Positions 9,445-18,545 of a DNA stretch of 64,000 bases are shown here, one piece after another; within the stretch, counting starts at the first letter, position 1, and the number at the start of each line of letters is the position of its first letter. Made by a program: the position numbers and the translations under genes. This stretch comes from Halobacteria archaeon AArc-dxtr1 (GTDB lineage Archaea; Halobacteriota; Halobacteria; Halobacteriales; Natrialbaceae): the NCBI GenBank assembly GCA_025517425.1, contig JAOPJY010000001.1:62001-126000 (forward strand). The letters run 5' to 3'. Below the pieces are notes generated by a model. The model was not told the origin of the DNA. It did no database searches and saw only the letters and a program-made list of their open reading frames with translations.

Positions 9445-11202
9445 ATGCCAAAGAGACCAATGGCTGATTCGGAACATACTGATTCTAATACGGGTCGGAG
9501 ACTAGCCCAGGGGCTCGGTGGGCTGGGTGCGGTCGGACTGGCCGGCTGCCTGGGCGACAGCGACGACAACGGCGACGACGACAACGGAGAAGACGAGCCA
9601 AACGGGAACGGGCCAGAAAACGGTAATGGTCCAGAAAACGGCAACGGGAACGGTGAGCCCGAGCAGACGTACTGGCATCGGGAGCTGCAGCCCGAGTGGG
9701 GCGAGCCCGACCCAGAGGCGGCGACCGACTGGGATAACTACGAGATCAGCGCCGTCCTCGAGCAAGATTACCTGATGGCCATCGACACCGGCCCCGACGA
9801 CCGCGTCTGGTACATCGAACGCGGCGAATCATTCCCCGTCTGGGGAGACGGGACGTGCGACGTGGGTTGGGTCGACCCCGATACCGAGGAACACGAAGCT
9901 GTCCTCGAACTCGACGTCAAATTCGGCTACGAGGACGGGCAAGACGTAGATCAAACGTCGCGTGAACTAGGCGGTCAGGGTATCGCGCTGGACCCGGCGT
10001 TCGGGGAGAACGGCCACGTCTACATCTGCTACCATCCTTCCTCGGAAGATATGGAAGACATCGGCACGAGCCCGTACGAAGAGTTCTACGACGGCGAGAT
10101 CACATGGGGGTATATGCTGGTCTCACGCTTTGCGTTCGATGGCGACGTGATCGATCCCGCCTCCGAAGAAGAGATCATCCGCATTCCGATACAACTCGAT
10201 GGCTGCTGCCACCACGGCGGCAGCATCCAGTTCGGCCCCGAAGGTCACCTCTACATCTCGACGGGAGATAATACGCAAGCAACACCAGATCTCGCGCCGC
10301 TTGACGACCGTGAAAGCGTGCATCCGGCGTTCGATGCGGCACGGACATCCGGAAATACGGCGGACCTCCGTGGCAAAATCCTTCGGATCACGCCCGACGA
10401 GGACGGGGGCTATTCCGTTCCGGACGGCAATCTGAAGGAGAAACACGAGGAGCATCTGGGCGAGGAGTTCGACGACGAGGAGTTCCGACCCGAGATTCAC
10501 TCGATGGGCTTTCGAAATCCGTTCGTCTTCTCGATCGACGAACACACAGGAGCCATCTTCACCGGCGACTACGCTCCTGGGGGCGGTAATTGGAACACGG
10601 ATCGTGGTCCAATGGGAATCTCCGGCTACCAGCTGATCTGTGAGCCGAGCAACGCGGGATGGCCGTTCTTCAAGGGGTACTATCCGTACCGTCGGTACGA
10701 CTACGAAAGCGACGAGCTCGGGCAGCCGTACTGGATGGACAACCCGCGGAACGATTCGCGCAACAACACGGGGCTCGAGCGAATTCCACCGATCACGCCG
10801 GACTTGATCTGGCACCCCCAGACCGGCCAAGGCGAAGCGTATACTGACGCTCCCGCGTGGGTAGATATGCCCCGGCCTGGAGAGCGCACGTGGCCGATCG
10901 TCGAAGAGGCTGGCGGTGTGAACGGGGGACCGTCGTACCGGTACTCAGAGGAGTTCGGTGAGGGGGCGCTCGATCCGTACTTCGAGGGCAAGCAGTTCTT
11001 CATGGCGCCGTACGGGACGAACATCGGGCCGTTTTACATCACGTTCGCGGAGGACGGGAGTATCGAGATCGACGAGTTCTTGCCGGACGCGCCGTGGCAC
11101 ACACCGATGGAGATCAAGTACGATCCGCAGGGCCGTCTCTACGTGTTGAACTACGCTGAGGATGGCTCTGGTGCCATCTACATGGTCGAGTACGACGGCT
11201 GA
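9445..11202 (+). CDS. Tat-exported lipoprotein, PQQ-type soluble sugar dehydrogenase (copy 1)
   Basis: A 585-residue protein with Tat signal (Arg18-Arg19), lipobox LAGC (Cys35), an Asp/Asn/Gly-rich linker and a six-bladed beta-propeller of the GSDH family. The propeller landmarks CCHHGGSIQFGPEGHLYIS (with the catalytic-type His), GNTADLRGKILRI, MGFRNPF and GWPFFKGYYPY are present. Family members oxidise aldose sugars with PQQ and pass electrons to an external acceptor. It would sit on the outer face of the membrane. Whether PQQ is bound cannot be seen; no PQQ synthesis genes are in the window. It is nearly identical to the gene at 24923-26677 outside the first 20 residues. An ATG at 9460 is an alternative start. 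Confidence 0.85.
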   Translation: MPKRPMADSEHTDSNTGRRLAQGLGGLGAVGLAGCLGDSDDNGDDDNGEDEPNGNGPENGNGPENGNGNGEPEQTYWHRELQPEWGEPDPEAATDWDNYEISAVLEQDYLMAIDTGPDDRVWYIERGESFPVWGDGTCDVGWVDPDTEEHEAVLELDVKFGYEDGQDVDQTSRELGGQGIALDPAFGENGHVYICYHPSSEDMEDIGTSPYEEFYDGEITWGYMLVSRFAFDGDVIDPASEEEIIRIPIQLDGCCHHGGSIQFGPEGHLYISTGDNTQATPDLAPLDDRESVHPAFDAARTSGNTADLRGKILRITPDEDGGYSVPDGNLKEKHEEHLGEEFDDEEFRPEIHSMGFRNPFVFSIDEHTGAIFTGDYAPGGGNWNTDRGPMGISGYQLICEPSNAGWPFFKGYYPYRRYDYESDELGQPYWMDNPRNDSRNNTGLERIPPITPDLIWHPQTGQGEAYTDAPAWVDMPRPGERTWPIVEEAGGVNGGPSYRYSEEFGEGALDPYFEGKQFFMAPYGTNIGPFYITFAEDGSIEIDEFLPDAPWHTPMEIKYDPQGRLYVLNYAEDGSGAIYMVEYDG

Positions 11203-11530
11203 GGAAACCGATACCGGCATCGGGAGAAAGGATCTTGTATCCTGAAAGAGAGCCACTGTGGGGACAGAATACACTTATACTCAGATCGACGTGAAATCAA
11301 TCGATACACCACACGAGCCCAGCAAATAACCACAGTCAGGCTACCGATTTGCAAGTACAATTCGGTCAATTTCCAGCATAGAACCGTTCGATCAATCTGT
11401 ACCGAGCTACTTTCGAGCGTTTCTCTGCAGACATACTCATCTGTTACCGGCGAGCGCCGATTGCTGGTTTAAACGAACCGAACAACTCTACCCGGTTCGT
11501 TCGTGGACTGAAGTTCTGAAAATAAGGAGT
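11203..11530. other. Intergenic region, no gene seen
   Basis: About 330 bp between the sugar dehydrogenase and the small lipoprotein. No motif-bearing frame is present. Confidence 0.4.
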
Positions 11531-11539
11531 CTTATATAC
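11531..11539 (+). promoter_or_regulatory. TATA-like element before the small lipoprotein gene
   Basis: CTTATATAC lies about 37 bp before the ATG at 11572 and only about 16 bp before the ATG at 11551. The spacing favours 11572 as the start. Confidence 0.4.
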
Positions 11540-11571
11540 AATGAACAATTATGGCTAAAAGAGAGTTAGTA

Positions 11572-11793
11572 ATGAACGACAGAGTATTTGACACGAGTAC
11601 CGGAACCAACGACCGGACGGGGAAGCGTGACCGACGAACGTTCCTCCACGCACTAGGGATAACAGGCGTAGTGAGTAGTGCAGGATGCCTCTCCGACCTG
11701 AACGGTGACGAGAACGGTGACGATGGCGATGATGGAGAACCGTCCGCAGGTGCTACCTTCTCGGTCACCATTACAGATGCGTATGCAGAATAG
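11572..11793 (+). CDS. Stub Tat lipoprotein lacking a body domain
   Basis: A 73-residue product (80 if the ATG at 11551 is used) that contains a complete Tat lipoprotein signal (Arg21-Arg22, lipobox SAGC with Cys39) and the usual Asp/Gly/Asn linker. It then stops after only about 13 residues of a beta-strand-like segment (ATFSVTITDAYAE). Neighbouring lipoproteins carry a large domain after the same linker. The phosphoesterase that follows at 12017 has no signal of its own, so this may be its detached export part, separated by later sequence change; alternatively it is a real tiny lipoprotein. Confidence 0.5.
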   Translation: MNDRVFDTSTGTNDRTGKRDRRTFLHALGITGVVSSAGCLSDLNGDENGDDGDDGEPSAGATFSVTITDAYAE

Positions 11794-11850
11794 CGAGTGA
11801 CATTCAGTAACGTTCCAGAGAGACGATTGCAAAATATCGATACCAAACCC

Positions 11851-12024
11851 ATGACTGACCTACAACCGATTATCAACAACTTGCAAGAGGAACGACAGCG
11901 GATCATTACGATTCGGAAGAAAATTCCCACCACAGAGTACGAGCGGATAAACCACTATCAGGCAGCTGAGGGCCGGATCAGGCAGGCGATCGAAGCGCTC
12001 GAAGAGGAACTTGAAGATGAGTGA
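11851..12024 (+). CDS. 57-residue coiled-coil protein coupled to a phosphoesterase gene
   Basis: The predicted protein is highly charged and helical (NNLQEERQRIITIRKKI ... AIEALEEELEDE) with a heptad-like pattern, and no known domain. Its last codons overlap the next gene in ATGAGTGA, a classic arrangement for translational coupling, which is the main reason to accept it. The same frame is open upstream to the stop of the stub lipoprotein. Function unknown. Confidence 0.5.
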   Translation: MTDLQPIINNLQEERQRIITIRKKIPTTEYERINHYQAAEGRIRQAIEALEEELEDE

Positions 12025-13624
12025 TGTATATCCGTACGCGTTGTTGCTGGAAGACCCGACATCGGAGATGGGGATCAGCTGGATCGACGACACGGGCGAG
12101 AGCGGTGGGGCGAGCCAGACGGTCTCGTATGGGACGGAGCCAGACGCATTGGCGGAGAGCGAAGAGGCCGAGGGCGAGGAGTTTCCGGAGTCTGACGGCG
12201 CCTACGTCTACCACACGACACTGACGGGGCTCGAACCCGACACCACCTACCACATCGAAATCGACGCCACCGACTCCCTCACCCACCAGTTCAACACGTT
12301 CCCGCTCGAACGGCCCGAAGAGATGCGGATCGGAATCACCTCCGATCATCACCCCTGGCGCGAGGGCATCGGGATGGCTGACGCCGGAAATGGGGCGGCC
12401 GTGATGGAGGAGTTCGGTCAGTTCGAACCGGACATCGTCTACTACCCTGGTGACTTCGTCACTTTTGCAACCAGCCACACGACCGAAGACACGGAAAATT
12501 GGCTTACGTGGTTCGACGACTACATGGGGGGAATCAACCAGGGCTACCTCAAACCGTTCTTCGCCGGCGCCGGAAACCATGAACTCGCCGAAATCGTCGG
12601 TTGTTGCTGGGAAGGGCGGAAGGAGGGATTCGACTACGAGGATCTAACGCCGGATGCGGGGTACTTCCAGATGCTCTTCCCGAATATCGTCGAGTTAGAC
12701 CCGGTCGGGGAGAACTACGGGAGCGTGACGATTTCGGACTACCTGCAGCTGGTGATGCTCGACTCGCACTCGGCGTTCGTCGACGATCAAGCCGAGTGGC
12801 TCGCCGAGACGATCGATCCGTCGGTAGATCTCGTCGTGCCAGGCTGTCACCAACCCATGTTGCCTGGTGGTGACCGCGGCAGTTACGAGTTGATGGCGAG
12901 TATGCGGTCGCTGTGGGGACCAATCCTCCACGAGGCGCCGAACGTCCAGTGTTACTTCGTTGGCAATGAACACGCCTACAAGAATACGCTTCCCTGGACG
13001 ATCGTCGACGACGAACCCGACCACGACAACTACTTCGACCTCGACGACGAGTTCTTCGACCTGGAAGACGTCGGCTACATGGTCGTCGATGACGGGGTGA
13101 CGACGACCGAAGACACCATCACCAAAGAGAACGGCATCATCGAGTTCGGCGACGGCTGGCCGAACAATCGTGCGATCCCGTCCGAGGAGGGCGACTGGTT
13201 CCTCAATTATGCCGAAGGAGATAGTGTGGATGAGGCACAGTACCAGCTTCTGGACATCTATTCGGAGTCGATGACGATCTCGGAGGTGAACCAGGTCGGC
13301 GAGGCGATGGCAAGTTTCGACTTCGAACTCGCAAACGTCGAGGGTGACGGAGCGATCGTCCAGGCGGGTGAGACGCTCGTCGTCGAAGCAGAGGTCACCA
13401 ACGACGGCGACGAGGCTGGAACCCAGGAGATCACAATGCTTCGGGACAGCTCGGTCGTCGATTCTGTCAGTGACGTCGAGATCGATCCTGGCGAATCGGA
13501 GACGGTCGTCCTCGAGTGGGACGTGATGAGCGGTCACGAGGGTACCTGGGAGATTGAGGTCGTAAGCGACGACGAGTCGGATTCGATCGAGGTTACCGTC
13601 CCGTCCAGTATCGGAGCAAACTGA
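12017..13624 (+). CDS. Purple acid phosphatase-like metallophosphoesterase with CARDB domain, no signal peptide
   Basis: A 535-residue protein. Residues about 4-90 are a fibronectin-III-like domain of the kind found at the N-terminus of purple acid phosphatases. Residues about 95-330 form a calcineurin-like phosphoesterase with metal motifs TSDHH, YPGDF, GAGNHE, CHQP and GNEHAY. The C-terminal part (about 425-530) is a CARDB domain. Enzymes of this type hydrolyse phosphomonoesters or diesters and are usually exported. Here the start ATG lies directly before the fibronectin domain and there is no signal peptide, which is odd. The start overlaps the preceding coiled-coil gene by 8 bases. The catalytic domain appears intact. 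Confidence 0.75.
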   Translation: MSDVYPYALLLEDPTSEMGISWIDDTGESGGASQTVSYGTEPDALAESEEAEGEEFPESDGAYVYHTTLTGLEPDTTYHIEIDATDSLTHQFNTFPLERPEEMRIGITSDHHPWREGIGMADAGNGAAVMEEFGQFEPDIVYYPGDFVTFATSHTTEDTENWLTWFDDYMGGINQGYLKPFFAGAGNHELAEIVGCCWEGRKEGFDYEDLTPDAGYFQMLFPNIVELDPVGENYGSVTISDYLQLVMLDSHSAFVDDQAEWLAETIDPSVDLVVPGCHQPMLPGGDRGSYELMASMRSLWGPILHEAPNVQCYFVGNEHAYKNTLPWTIVDDEPDHDNYFDLDDEFFDLEDVGYMVVDDGVTTTEDTITKENGIIEFGDGWPNNRAIPSEEGDWFLNYAEGDSVDEAQYQLLDIYSESMTISEVNQVGEAMASFDFELANVEGDGAIVQAGETLVVEAEVTNDGDEAGTQEITMLRDSSVVDSVSDVEIDPGESETVVLEWDVMSGHEGTWEIEVVSDDESDSIEVTVPSSIGAN

Positions 13625-13779
13625 CGGAGAGCAAATCGGGTACGTTCTTGCTCGAGAGCTCTCCGTTCTTACGTACTCAGAGTGCCCCTCCAGTCGATAC
13701 TGCTTCGATTCGTGGCTTCGATTCGTGTGTTGCTTCCGTCCGATCGTTTCACTCTCAGATACGCAAACTCGAACGAAAC

Positions 13780-13786
13780 TTTATCT
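13780..13786 (+). promoter_or_regulatory. TATA box of the cupredoxin lipoprotein gene
   Basis: TTTATCT is centred 27 bp upstream of the ATG at 13810, as expected for a leaderless transcript. Confidence 0.5.
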
Positions 13787-13809
13787 GTATAATACGTCTA
13801 CGAGAGTGT

Positions 13810-14607
13810 ATGCGACGTCGGTACGTTCTCGCCTCTAGTGTCGGACTGCTCGTCGGGAGCGCTGGGTGTCTCGACGAGGTCGACGTTCCGAGAGATGACG
13901 ATGATGCGGAGGACGATACAAACGGCAACAAGACCGATGAAGATGACGACGGAGATACTAATGGTGAGGCTGCAAATTTCGAGGTTTTAGCTCTCGACCA
14001 GGCGACAATCGAGGTAACAGGAGAGGAACCTATCGACGTTCACGCGACCGTGACCAACACCGGCGATCGAGCGGGTGAGCGAACGGTCCGACTGTGGATC
14101 GGTACCGATGTCGTCTCTACACGAGAGATATCGCTCGAACCGGGCGAAGAGGAGACCGTCTCGTTCGAGGATGTCGCACTCGCTGATTTTGGACCCGGTG
14201 AGTACACGATACTCGTCACCTCGGGGAATACGGAAACGACTGGCACGCTACTAATAGAGCAATCCCTCGACCCCGACGACTGGGCAGATGTAACCTCAGT
14301 TCGGCTCTTGGCCCACAGTGCCGGCTGGATCGGCGTCGAACCGACAATGATCGAAGGAGTAGAGAACCCAACCGTTCTCCTGTCCGAGGGAGTCGAATAC
14401 GAACTCACCTGGGAAGAAGACGACTGTAGCAGCCACAACATCGAACTCAGAGATGTGAACGATCAGGTCGTCGGTGAGTATGTGACACCAATCGAAGGTG
14501 GATGTGGGGTTACACAGTCGCTTACGTTCGAGGCAGACTCGGATATGCAATATTACGTCTGCGACCCCCACGCGAGTTCGATGCGAGGGAGGATCGAACT
14601 CGCGTAG
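13810..14607 (+). CDS. Tat lipoprotein with CARDB and cupredoxin (blue copper) domains
   Basis: A 265-residue protein with signal MRRRYVL and lipobox SAGC (Cys20), an acidic linker and a CARDB-like domain (about residues 55-150). A C-terminal cupredoxin domain (about 165-265) has candidate type-1 copper ligands: His in SSHNIEL and the Cys-His-Met set in YYVCDPHASSM. The His-to-Met spacing is three residues, one shorter than in plastocyanin. Two further Cys (DDCSSH and GGCGV) could form a disulfide. Cupredoxins carry electrons, so it could accept electrons from the nearby PQQ-type dehydrogenases; that link is inference from proximity. The frame is open upstream, but the promoter and signal fix the start at 13810. 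Confidence 0.8.
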   Translation: MRRRYVLASSVGLLVGSAGCLDEVDVPRDDDDAEDDTNGNKTDEDDDGDTNGEAANFEVLALDQATIEVTGEEPIDVHATVTNTGDRAGERTVRLWIGTDVVSTREISLEPGEEETVSFEDVALADFGPGEYTILVTSGNTETTGTLLIEQSLDPDDWADVTSVRLLAHSAGWIGVEPTMIEGVENPTVLLSEGVEYELTWEEDDCSSHNIELRDVNDQVVGEYVTPIEGGCGVTQSLTFEADSDMQYYVCDPHASSMRGRIELA

Positions 14608-14992
14608 TCTCGCCGCACGTCGATCGTTCAGAAACTGTCTTGCAGAGACGAACCAGGCATGCGTGGATCGCTCCCAACCCGTGGCTCTGTGAAATAGCTC
14701 GGTAGTGGCCAGTCTCTATCTCGCCTCAGGTAAATTCGATCGACGTATCGCACTGACCACGTGTTCCCCATACGAGAAACGCAGCGACACCATTTCCTCG
14801 AACTCCTCTTTGTCGTGGGCTGTTTTGCCCCATTCATAAATACTATCTGATATCAACCTAGTTACTTTCGTCTAAAATACTCGTTCAAATACCAAACCCC
14901 AGCACGATCTACCCCGGTTTGTTTTAAAAATAACAGTCGTCATGGGCAAGACATATATACATCAAATGTGAAATTCACTTGTACGTGAAACG
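14608..14992. other. Intergenic region with promoter elements
   Basis: About 385 bp. It holds a TATA-like block ACATATATAC at 14951-14960, about 37 bp before the next start, and an 11-bp palindrome GTGAAATTCAC at 14968-14978 between that block and the gene. The palindrome could be an operator. No gene is supported. Confidence 0.4.
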
Positions 14993-16708
14993 ATGACAAA
15001 CGAAACAGACAGCAAGCGAAGACAGTTACTGAAGGCGGTAGGTGTCGTCGGGACGGCTAGCCTTGCCGGCTGCCTGGGAGACGACGATGAGAACGGCGAC
15101 GACGATGAGAACGGCGACGACGATGAGAACGGCGACGACGAGGGAGAGGCTACGTTCGAAGTGACCGGACTCGAGCCGGGGGAGACGACAGTAACGTGGC
15201 ACGATTCTGTCGGCGTCTCAGCGACCGTCTCGAACACCGGTGACGCGGACGGCGAGCAAGACGTCCAACTGCAGGTTGGCGACGACGAACACGGAACGGA
15301 AACCGTCGTGCTGGAGGCGGGCGCGGAGAGTGAAATTATCTTCGACGCCATCGAAACGGATTCCCTCGACGTGGGTGAACACACGTACGGAGTGTATTCG
15401 GACGACGACGACGAAACTGCGACGTTGACCATCGAGACCTTCGGAGACGACCCCGAACACGTGTTCTCGCTCGACGACGCGAGCGGCGATGTGATCGTCC
15501 TCTCATCCGGGACGGACACCCTCACCGGAACGCTCGCGAACCCGTTCCCGTTCGATCTCGAATCCGGAGAAGCCCAACTCGAGGCGGATGGAGTAGACGT
15601 ATCGTCTGCGGATGGTGAACACTTTGATACGCTTTCGGCAGGCGATTCACAGACCGTCGAGTGGGACGTCGACGTTCCTGACGGTGCGGGGGAGGAGTAC
15701 TCGCTTACGGTTTCCGTGACGTACGCCGCTGGCGGTGACGACGGCGAGGAAGAGCACTCGTTCACGGGCGTCGTCGAGGACGAGGCGTCGCTCTCCACAC
15801 AGGATCTCTCACTCGACGAGTTAGGTCCGCAGTGGGTACACGCGTACGCCACTCAAACCGACGAGATGCCAACCGGCGAACCCGCGTTCAGTATGCCGGC
15901 GACTGACGACCACGTCGACTTCGAGGGGGACGACTGGGGCGGAGAGGAGGACCTCTCTGCAGAGCTCTACCTCGGATACAACTCGGACAACTTCTACCTC
16001 CGCGTTCTCGTCACCGACGACTACCACAATACCGTCGCCGGCGAGACGATGTGGGAAGGCGACTCGATTCAGTTCGCCACCGAAGAGGACCTCACCCACA
16101 GTGCAGACTACGCTGTCCGACACGACCCCGACGATGGCCCCGAACTACACCAGTACGTACCGCCTCAGGGCGACGGGGACATAGACGACATCGAGGCCCA
16201 TACGGAGCGCGAGGGTGACGTTACGACGTACGAACTGGAGATCCCGTGGGAGGCATTCCGGAGTTCCACTCCGGGTCCTGGGGACAGTATCCCCTTCGAC
16301 ATCGTCGTTCACGAGCGTGACGAAGAAGACGACTGGCGTGGAGCGATCAGCTACGGCAACTTTTCGATCTTCTTCCCGCAGACACCCGAACACCAGGGCC
16401 TCGTCACACTCTCGAGCGATGGGGAGGATCTCCCGTGGGAGGTCGCACCGGTTCCGGAGGGGCCAGAGAGCCTCGATGCTGGTGAACAGGGAAGTTGGAC
16501 ATTCACCGTAGTCAACTGGGCGGAAACCGAACAGGAGATCTCGTTCGAAGCCCAGGGTACGGATAGTGCAGGTGATATCGTGATCGATGCGGAAAGTGCA
16601 GCGCAGGTAGTGCTCGACTGGACGCTGTTCGACGACGAGACGATCAGCGTCGAGTTCGACAACGGAGAGGAAACGGTCACGTCCGAGATCGACGTCTCGG
16701 TCAGCTAG
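14993..16708 (+). CDS. Tat lipoprotein with CARDB, NEW3-like and CBM9/DOMON-like sugar-binding domains
   Basis: A 571-residue protein with signal KRRQLLK and lipobox LAGC (Cys27). A linker is built from three copies of an 18-base repeat encoding DDENGD units. Then come a CARDB-like domain (about 50-145), a NEW3-like beta-sandwich (about 155-270) and a CBM9/DOMON-type domain (about 285-475) with EDLSAELYLGYNSDNFYLR and MWEGDSIQFA, ending in another beta-sandwich. CBM9-like domains bind sugars or haem; no catalytic motif is seen. I infer a carbohydrate-binding surface protein. Confidence 0.75.
   Translation: MTNETDSKRRQLLKAVGVVGTASLAGCLGDDDENGDDDENGDDDENGDDEGEATFEVTGLEPGETTVTWHDSVGVSATVSNTGDADGEQDVQLQVGDDEHGTETVVLEAGAESEIIFDAIETDSLDVGEHTYGVYSDDDDETATLTIETFGDDPEHVFSLDDASGDVIVLSSGTDTLTGTLANPFPFDLESGEAQLEADGVDVSSADGEHFDTLSAGDSQTVEWDVDVPDGAGEEYSLTVSVTYAAGGDDGEEEHSFTGVVEDEASLSTQDLSLDELGPQWVHAYATQTDEMPTGEPAFSMPATDDHVDFEGDDWGGEEDLSAELYLGYNSDNFYLRVLVTDDYHNTVAGETMWEGDSIQFATEEDLTHSADYAVRHDPDDGPELHQYVPPQGDGDIDDIEAHTEREGDVTTYELEIPWEAFRSSTPGPGDSIPFDIVVHERDEEDDWRGAISYGNFSIFFPQTPEHQGLVTLSSDGEDLPWEVAPVPEGPESLDAGEQGSWTFTVVNWAETEQEISFEAQGTDSAGDIVIDAESAAQVVLDWTLFDDETISVEFDNGEETVTSEIDVSVS
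15080..15138 (+). repeat. Tandem 18-bp repeat in the lipoprotein linker
   Basis: The unit GACGATGAGAACGGCGAC is repeated about three times in frame, encoding an Asp/Glu/Asn/Gly spacer. Repeat number could vary by slippage. Confidence 0.8.
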
Positions 16709-16711
16709 AGT

Positions 16712-16732
16712 TCGGACCTCTGCTTTTTTCGA
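16712..16732. terminator. T-rich stretch between convergent genes
   Basis: A run of six T (16724-16729) lies 16 bp after the stop of the CBM9-like gene, before the convergent DUF4127 gene. T-runs can terminate archaeal transcription. Confidence 0.35.
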
Positions 16733-16766
16733 CGTATCAACCGGCCCAGAGTGTAACGACAACAGG

Positions 16767-18545
16767 CTACTCGGGCAAACTGACGTCGAGTTCCGGTTCG
16801 AGTATCGTTTCGAACAATCGCGGCCACGGAAGCGATATTTCGAGAGTTGAGAGTTCGTCGATCGTTCCGTGTTTCAGTTCGCCATCCGAGTATCCGAACT
16901 CGACTGGCTCGCCGACAAAGTGATCCTCGGCGTACGTCTCGACGAACGGTCCCAGTTCGTCTTGGACGAACGCTTCGAGTACCTCCACTTCGTCGGGTTC
17001 TAAGTCGTACACGTTAGCGTCCATCGACCACCCCTCTGCGTACGCGTCCGGCTGGACGACGTTCTTCCAGTAATCGTCCTTCGTGAGTCTGTGCAGTAGA
17101 TAGTTGACGTGTGCCTCGGCAGGGTCGTGGAGATCGGTAACGTCGGGGTAGTCGCCACTTTCCTGGAGAAATGCCCATCGGGAGAGGCCGTGGCCCGTCG
17201 CAATTCCAAGCGCATTGCCGGCGGTGTTCCACGCAGAGAAGGCGAGCAGCTGGGAGACGGCTATCTCGGCTTCCATCCGTTCGGTCAACTCTGGATCGGC
17301 CGCGTTCACCTCAACTGCATCCAATACGATGACTGGATCGTCGTTTTCGAGGTGTGTGGCGATGTCAGAAACGAACGCGTCTAGCTCGTCTGCCCGGCTT
17401 TCACCCTCTTGAGTGGGTGTGTTGACCATGAGGTGGATATCAGGGTCCGATTCGACGACCTGAGCGCCCGAGACTTCCAGATGTTTGGCGATGTTCTCGT
17501 CGTACGGAATATCTTCGTACACCGGGATCCAGTCTTCGCCGTGCACGCCGGAATACTCTACTGACACGCGAGGCGTTAGATCGAACAGCTCCGTGACGTA
17601 TCGAGCAACGAACGTGGTGTCGTTTTCGTCCGCACCCGGGAAGACCTCAACGCGGTCGTCGACGCCGAGGTCGCCGATTAAATCGAGCAGTTCTTCGCGT
17701 TCAGGTCGGTGAAGGCCCACCTCGTCGGCGTCGTCCTGACCGAGAATGAGATAATCGATCTTGTCATCAGCCAGTTGTTCTATCACGTACCGATTGACCT
17801 CGTGGTTGCGCTCACGGGAGTCCAGATAGTCCTCGATGACTTCGTCTGGGAGCTGTTCTTCGACGTCCTCGAGGTCGTCGGCGTACTCTTCTTCGCCGAG
17901 GTTTTCGACGCGATCGACGAGCGTCGCCCACTCTTGAAGCAGACTTTCGTCGAAGTCATCACTCCCGAGGAATGTCGGCGCTAACCGCTGAATCGTGTCG
18001 TATACGAGTATTGTCGCATCCGGGTGCTCGTCGCGCAGTTCGGATAACACTTCGACGTTCGACATCGCCTCCTCTTGGGACATCTCCGGGACGCGGGAAG
18101 CTATCAATCCGCCGTAGACGAGCATATCGACAGAGATGATGAAGCCGTCGACGTCATCTACCGAGAGCAGCCACTCTCCGATCTCGTCTCCGTTCCCCGG
18201 CGTTTCGAAGAAGCCGATTTGATCCTCGGGTGGAAATCGAGTCTCTACGTCAGCCGTGGCAGCTGTCATCTCGGGAAAATAGATGTTCGCGGGTCGATCG
18301 TCGAGTGGAACGATCGCTAGCGTATCCTCGATAAGGTTGGATTCACCGTTTCCGTTGCCCAGACCGTTTTCCGTCCCGTTGCTAGTGTCATCGTCACCAT
18401 TCCCGTTATCGGTGTCATCGTCCTCCAGATCGGAGAGACATCCCGCAGCAACGGTACCCGCGCTGGCTGCACCCAACAACCGAAGAAATCTTCTTCGATG
18501 GTTTTCGGACGTCTCCGTCTGACGATCGGTATTTCTCAATCGCAT
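16767..18545 (-). CDS. Tat lipoprotein of the DUF4127 family
   Basis: A 592-residue protein with signal HRRRFLR and lipobox AAGC (Cys36), an Asn/Gly/Asp linker, and a DUF4127 body from about residue 75 to the end. Typical DUF4127 landmarks are IVPLDDRPANIYFPE near the start, DMLVYGGLIASR, and LGQDDADEVGLHRPE. The family's biochemical function is not established; in bacteria it often lies near sugar genes. ATG 18545 is preferred to a GTG four codons upstream, and a TATA-like CATATAC lies about 32 bp upstream. An export signal on this family is worth noting. Confidence 0.8.
   Translation of the reverse strand: MRLRNTDRQTETSENHRRRFLRLLGAASAGTVAAGCLSDLEDDDTDNGNGDDDTSNGTENGLGNGNGESNLIEDTLAIVPLDDRPANIYFPEMTAATADVETRFPPEDQIGFFETPGNGDEIGEWLLSVDDVDGFIISVDMLVYGGLIASRVPEMSQEEAMSNVEVLSELRDEHPDATILVYDTIQRLAPTFLGSDDFDESLLQEWATLVDRVENLGEEEYADDLEDVEEQLPDEVIEDYLDSRERNHEVNRYVIEQLADDKIDYLILGQDDADEVGLHRPEREELLDLIGDLGVDDRVEVFPGADENDTTFVARYVTELFDLTPRVSVEYSGVHGEDWIPVYEDIPYDENIAKHLEVSGAQVVESDPDIHLMVNTPTQEGESRADELDAFVSDIATHLENDDPVIVLDAVEVNAADPELTERMEAEIAVSQLLAFSAWNTAGNALGIATGHGLSRWAFLQESGDYPDVTDLHDPAEAHVNYLLHRLTKDDYWKNVVQPDAYAEGWSMDANVYDLEPDEVEVLEAFVQDELGPFVETYAEDHFVGEPVEFGYSDGELKHGTIDELSTLEISLPWPRLFETILEPELDVSLPE

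Noticed and set aside
15080-15138. CRISPR-like short repeats
   Set aside because: The repeats are in frame, adjacent without spacers and encode a protein linker.
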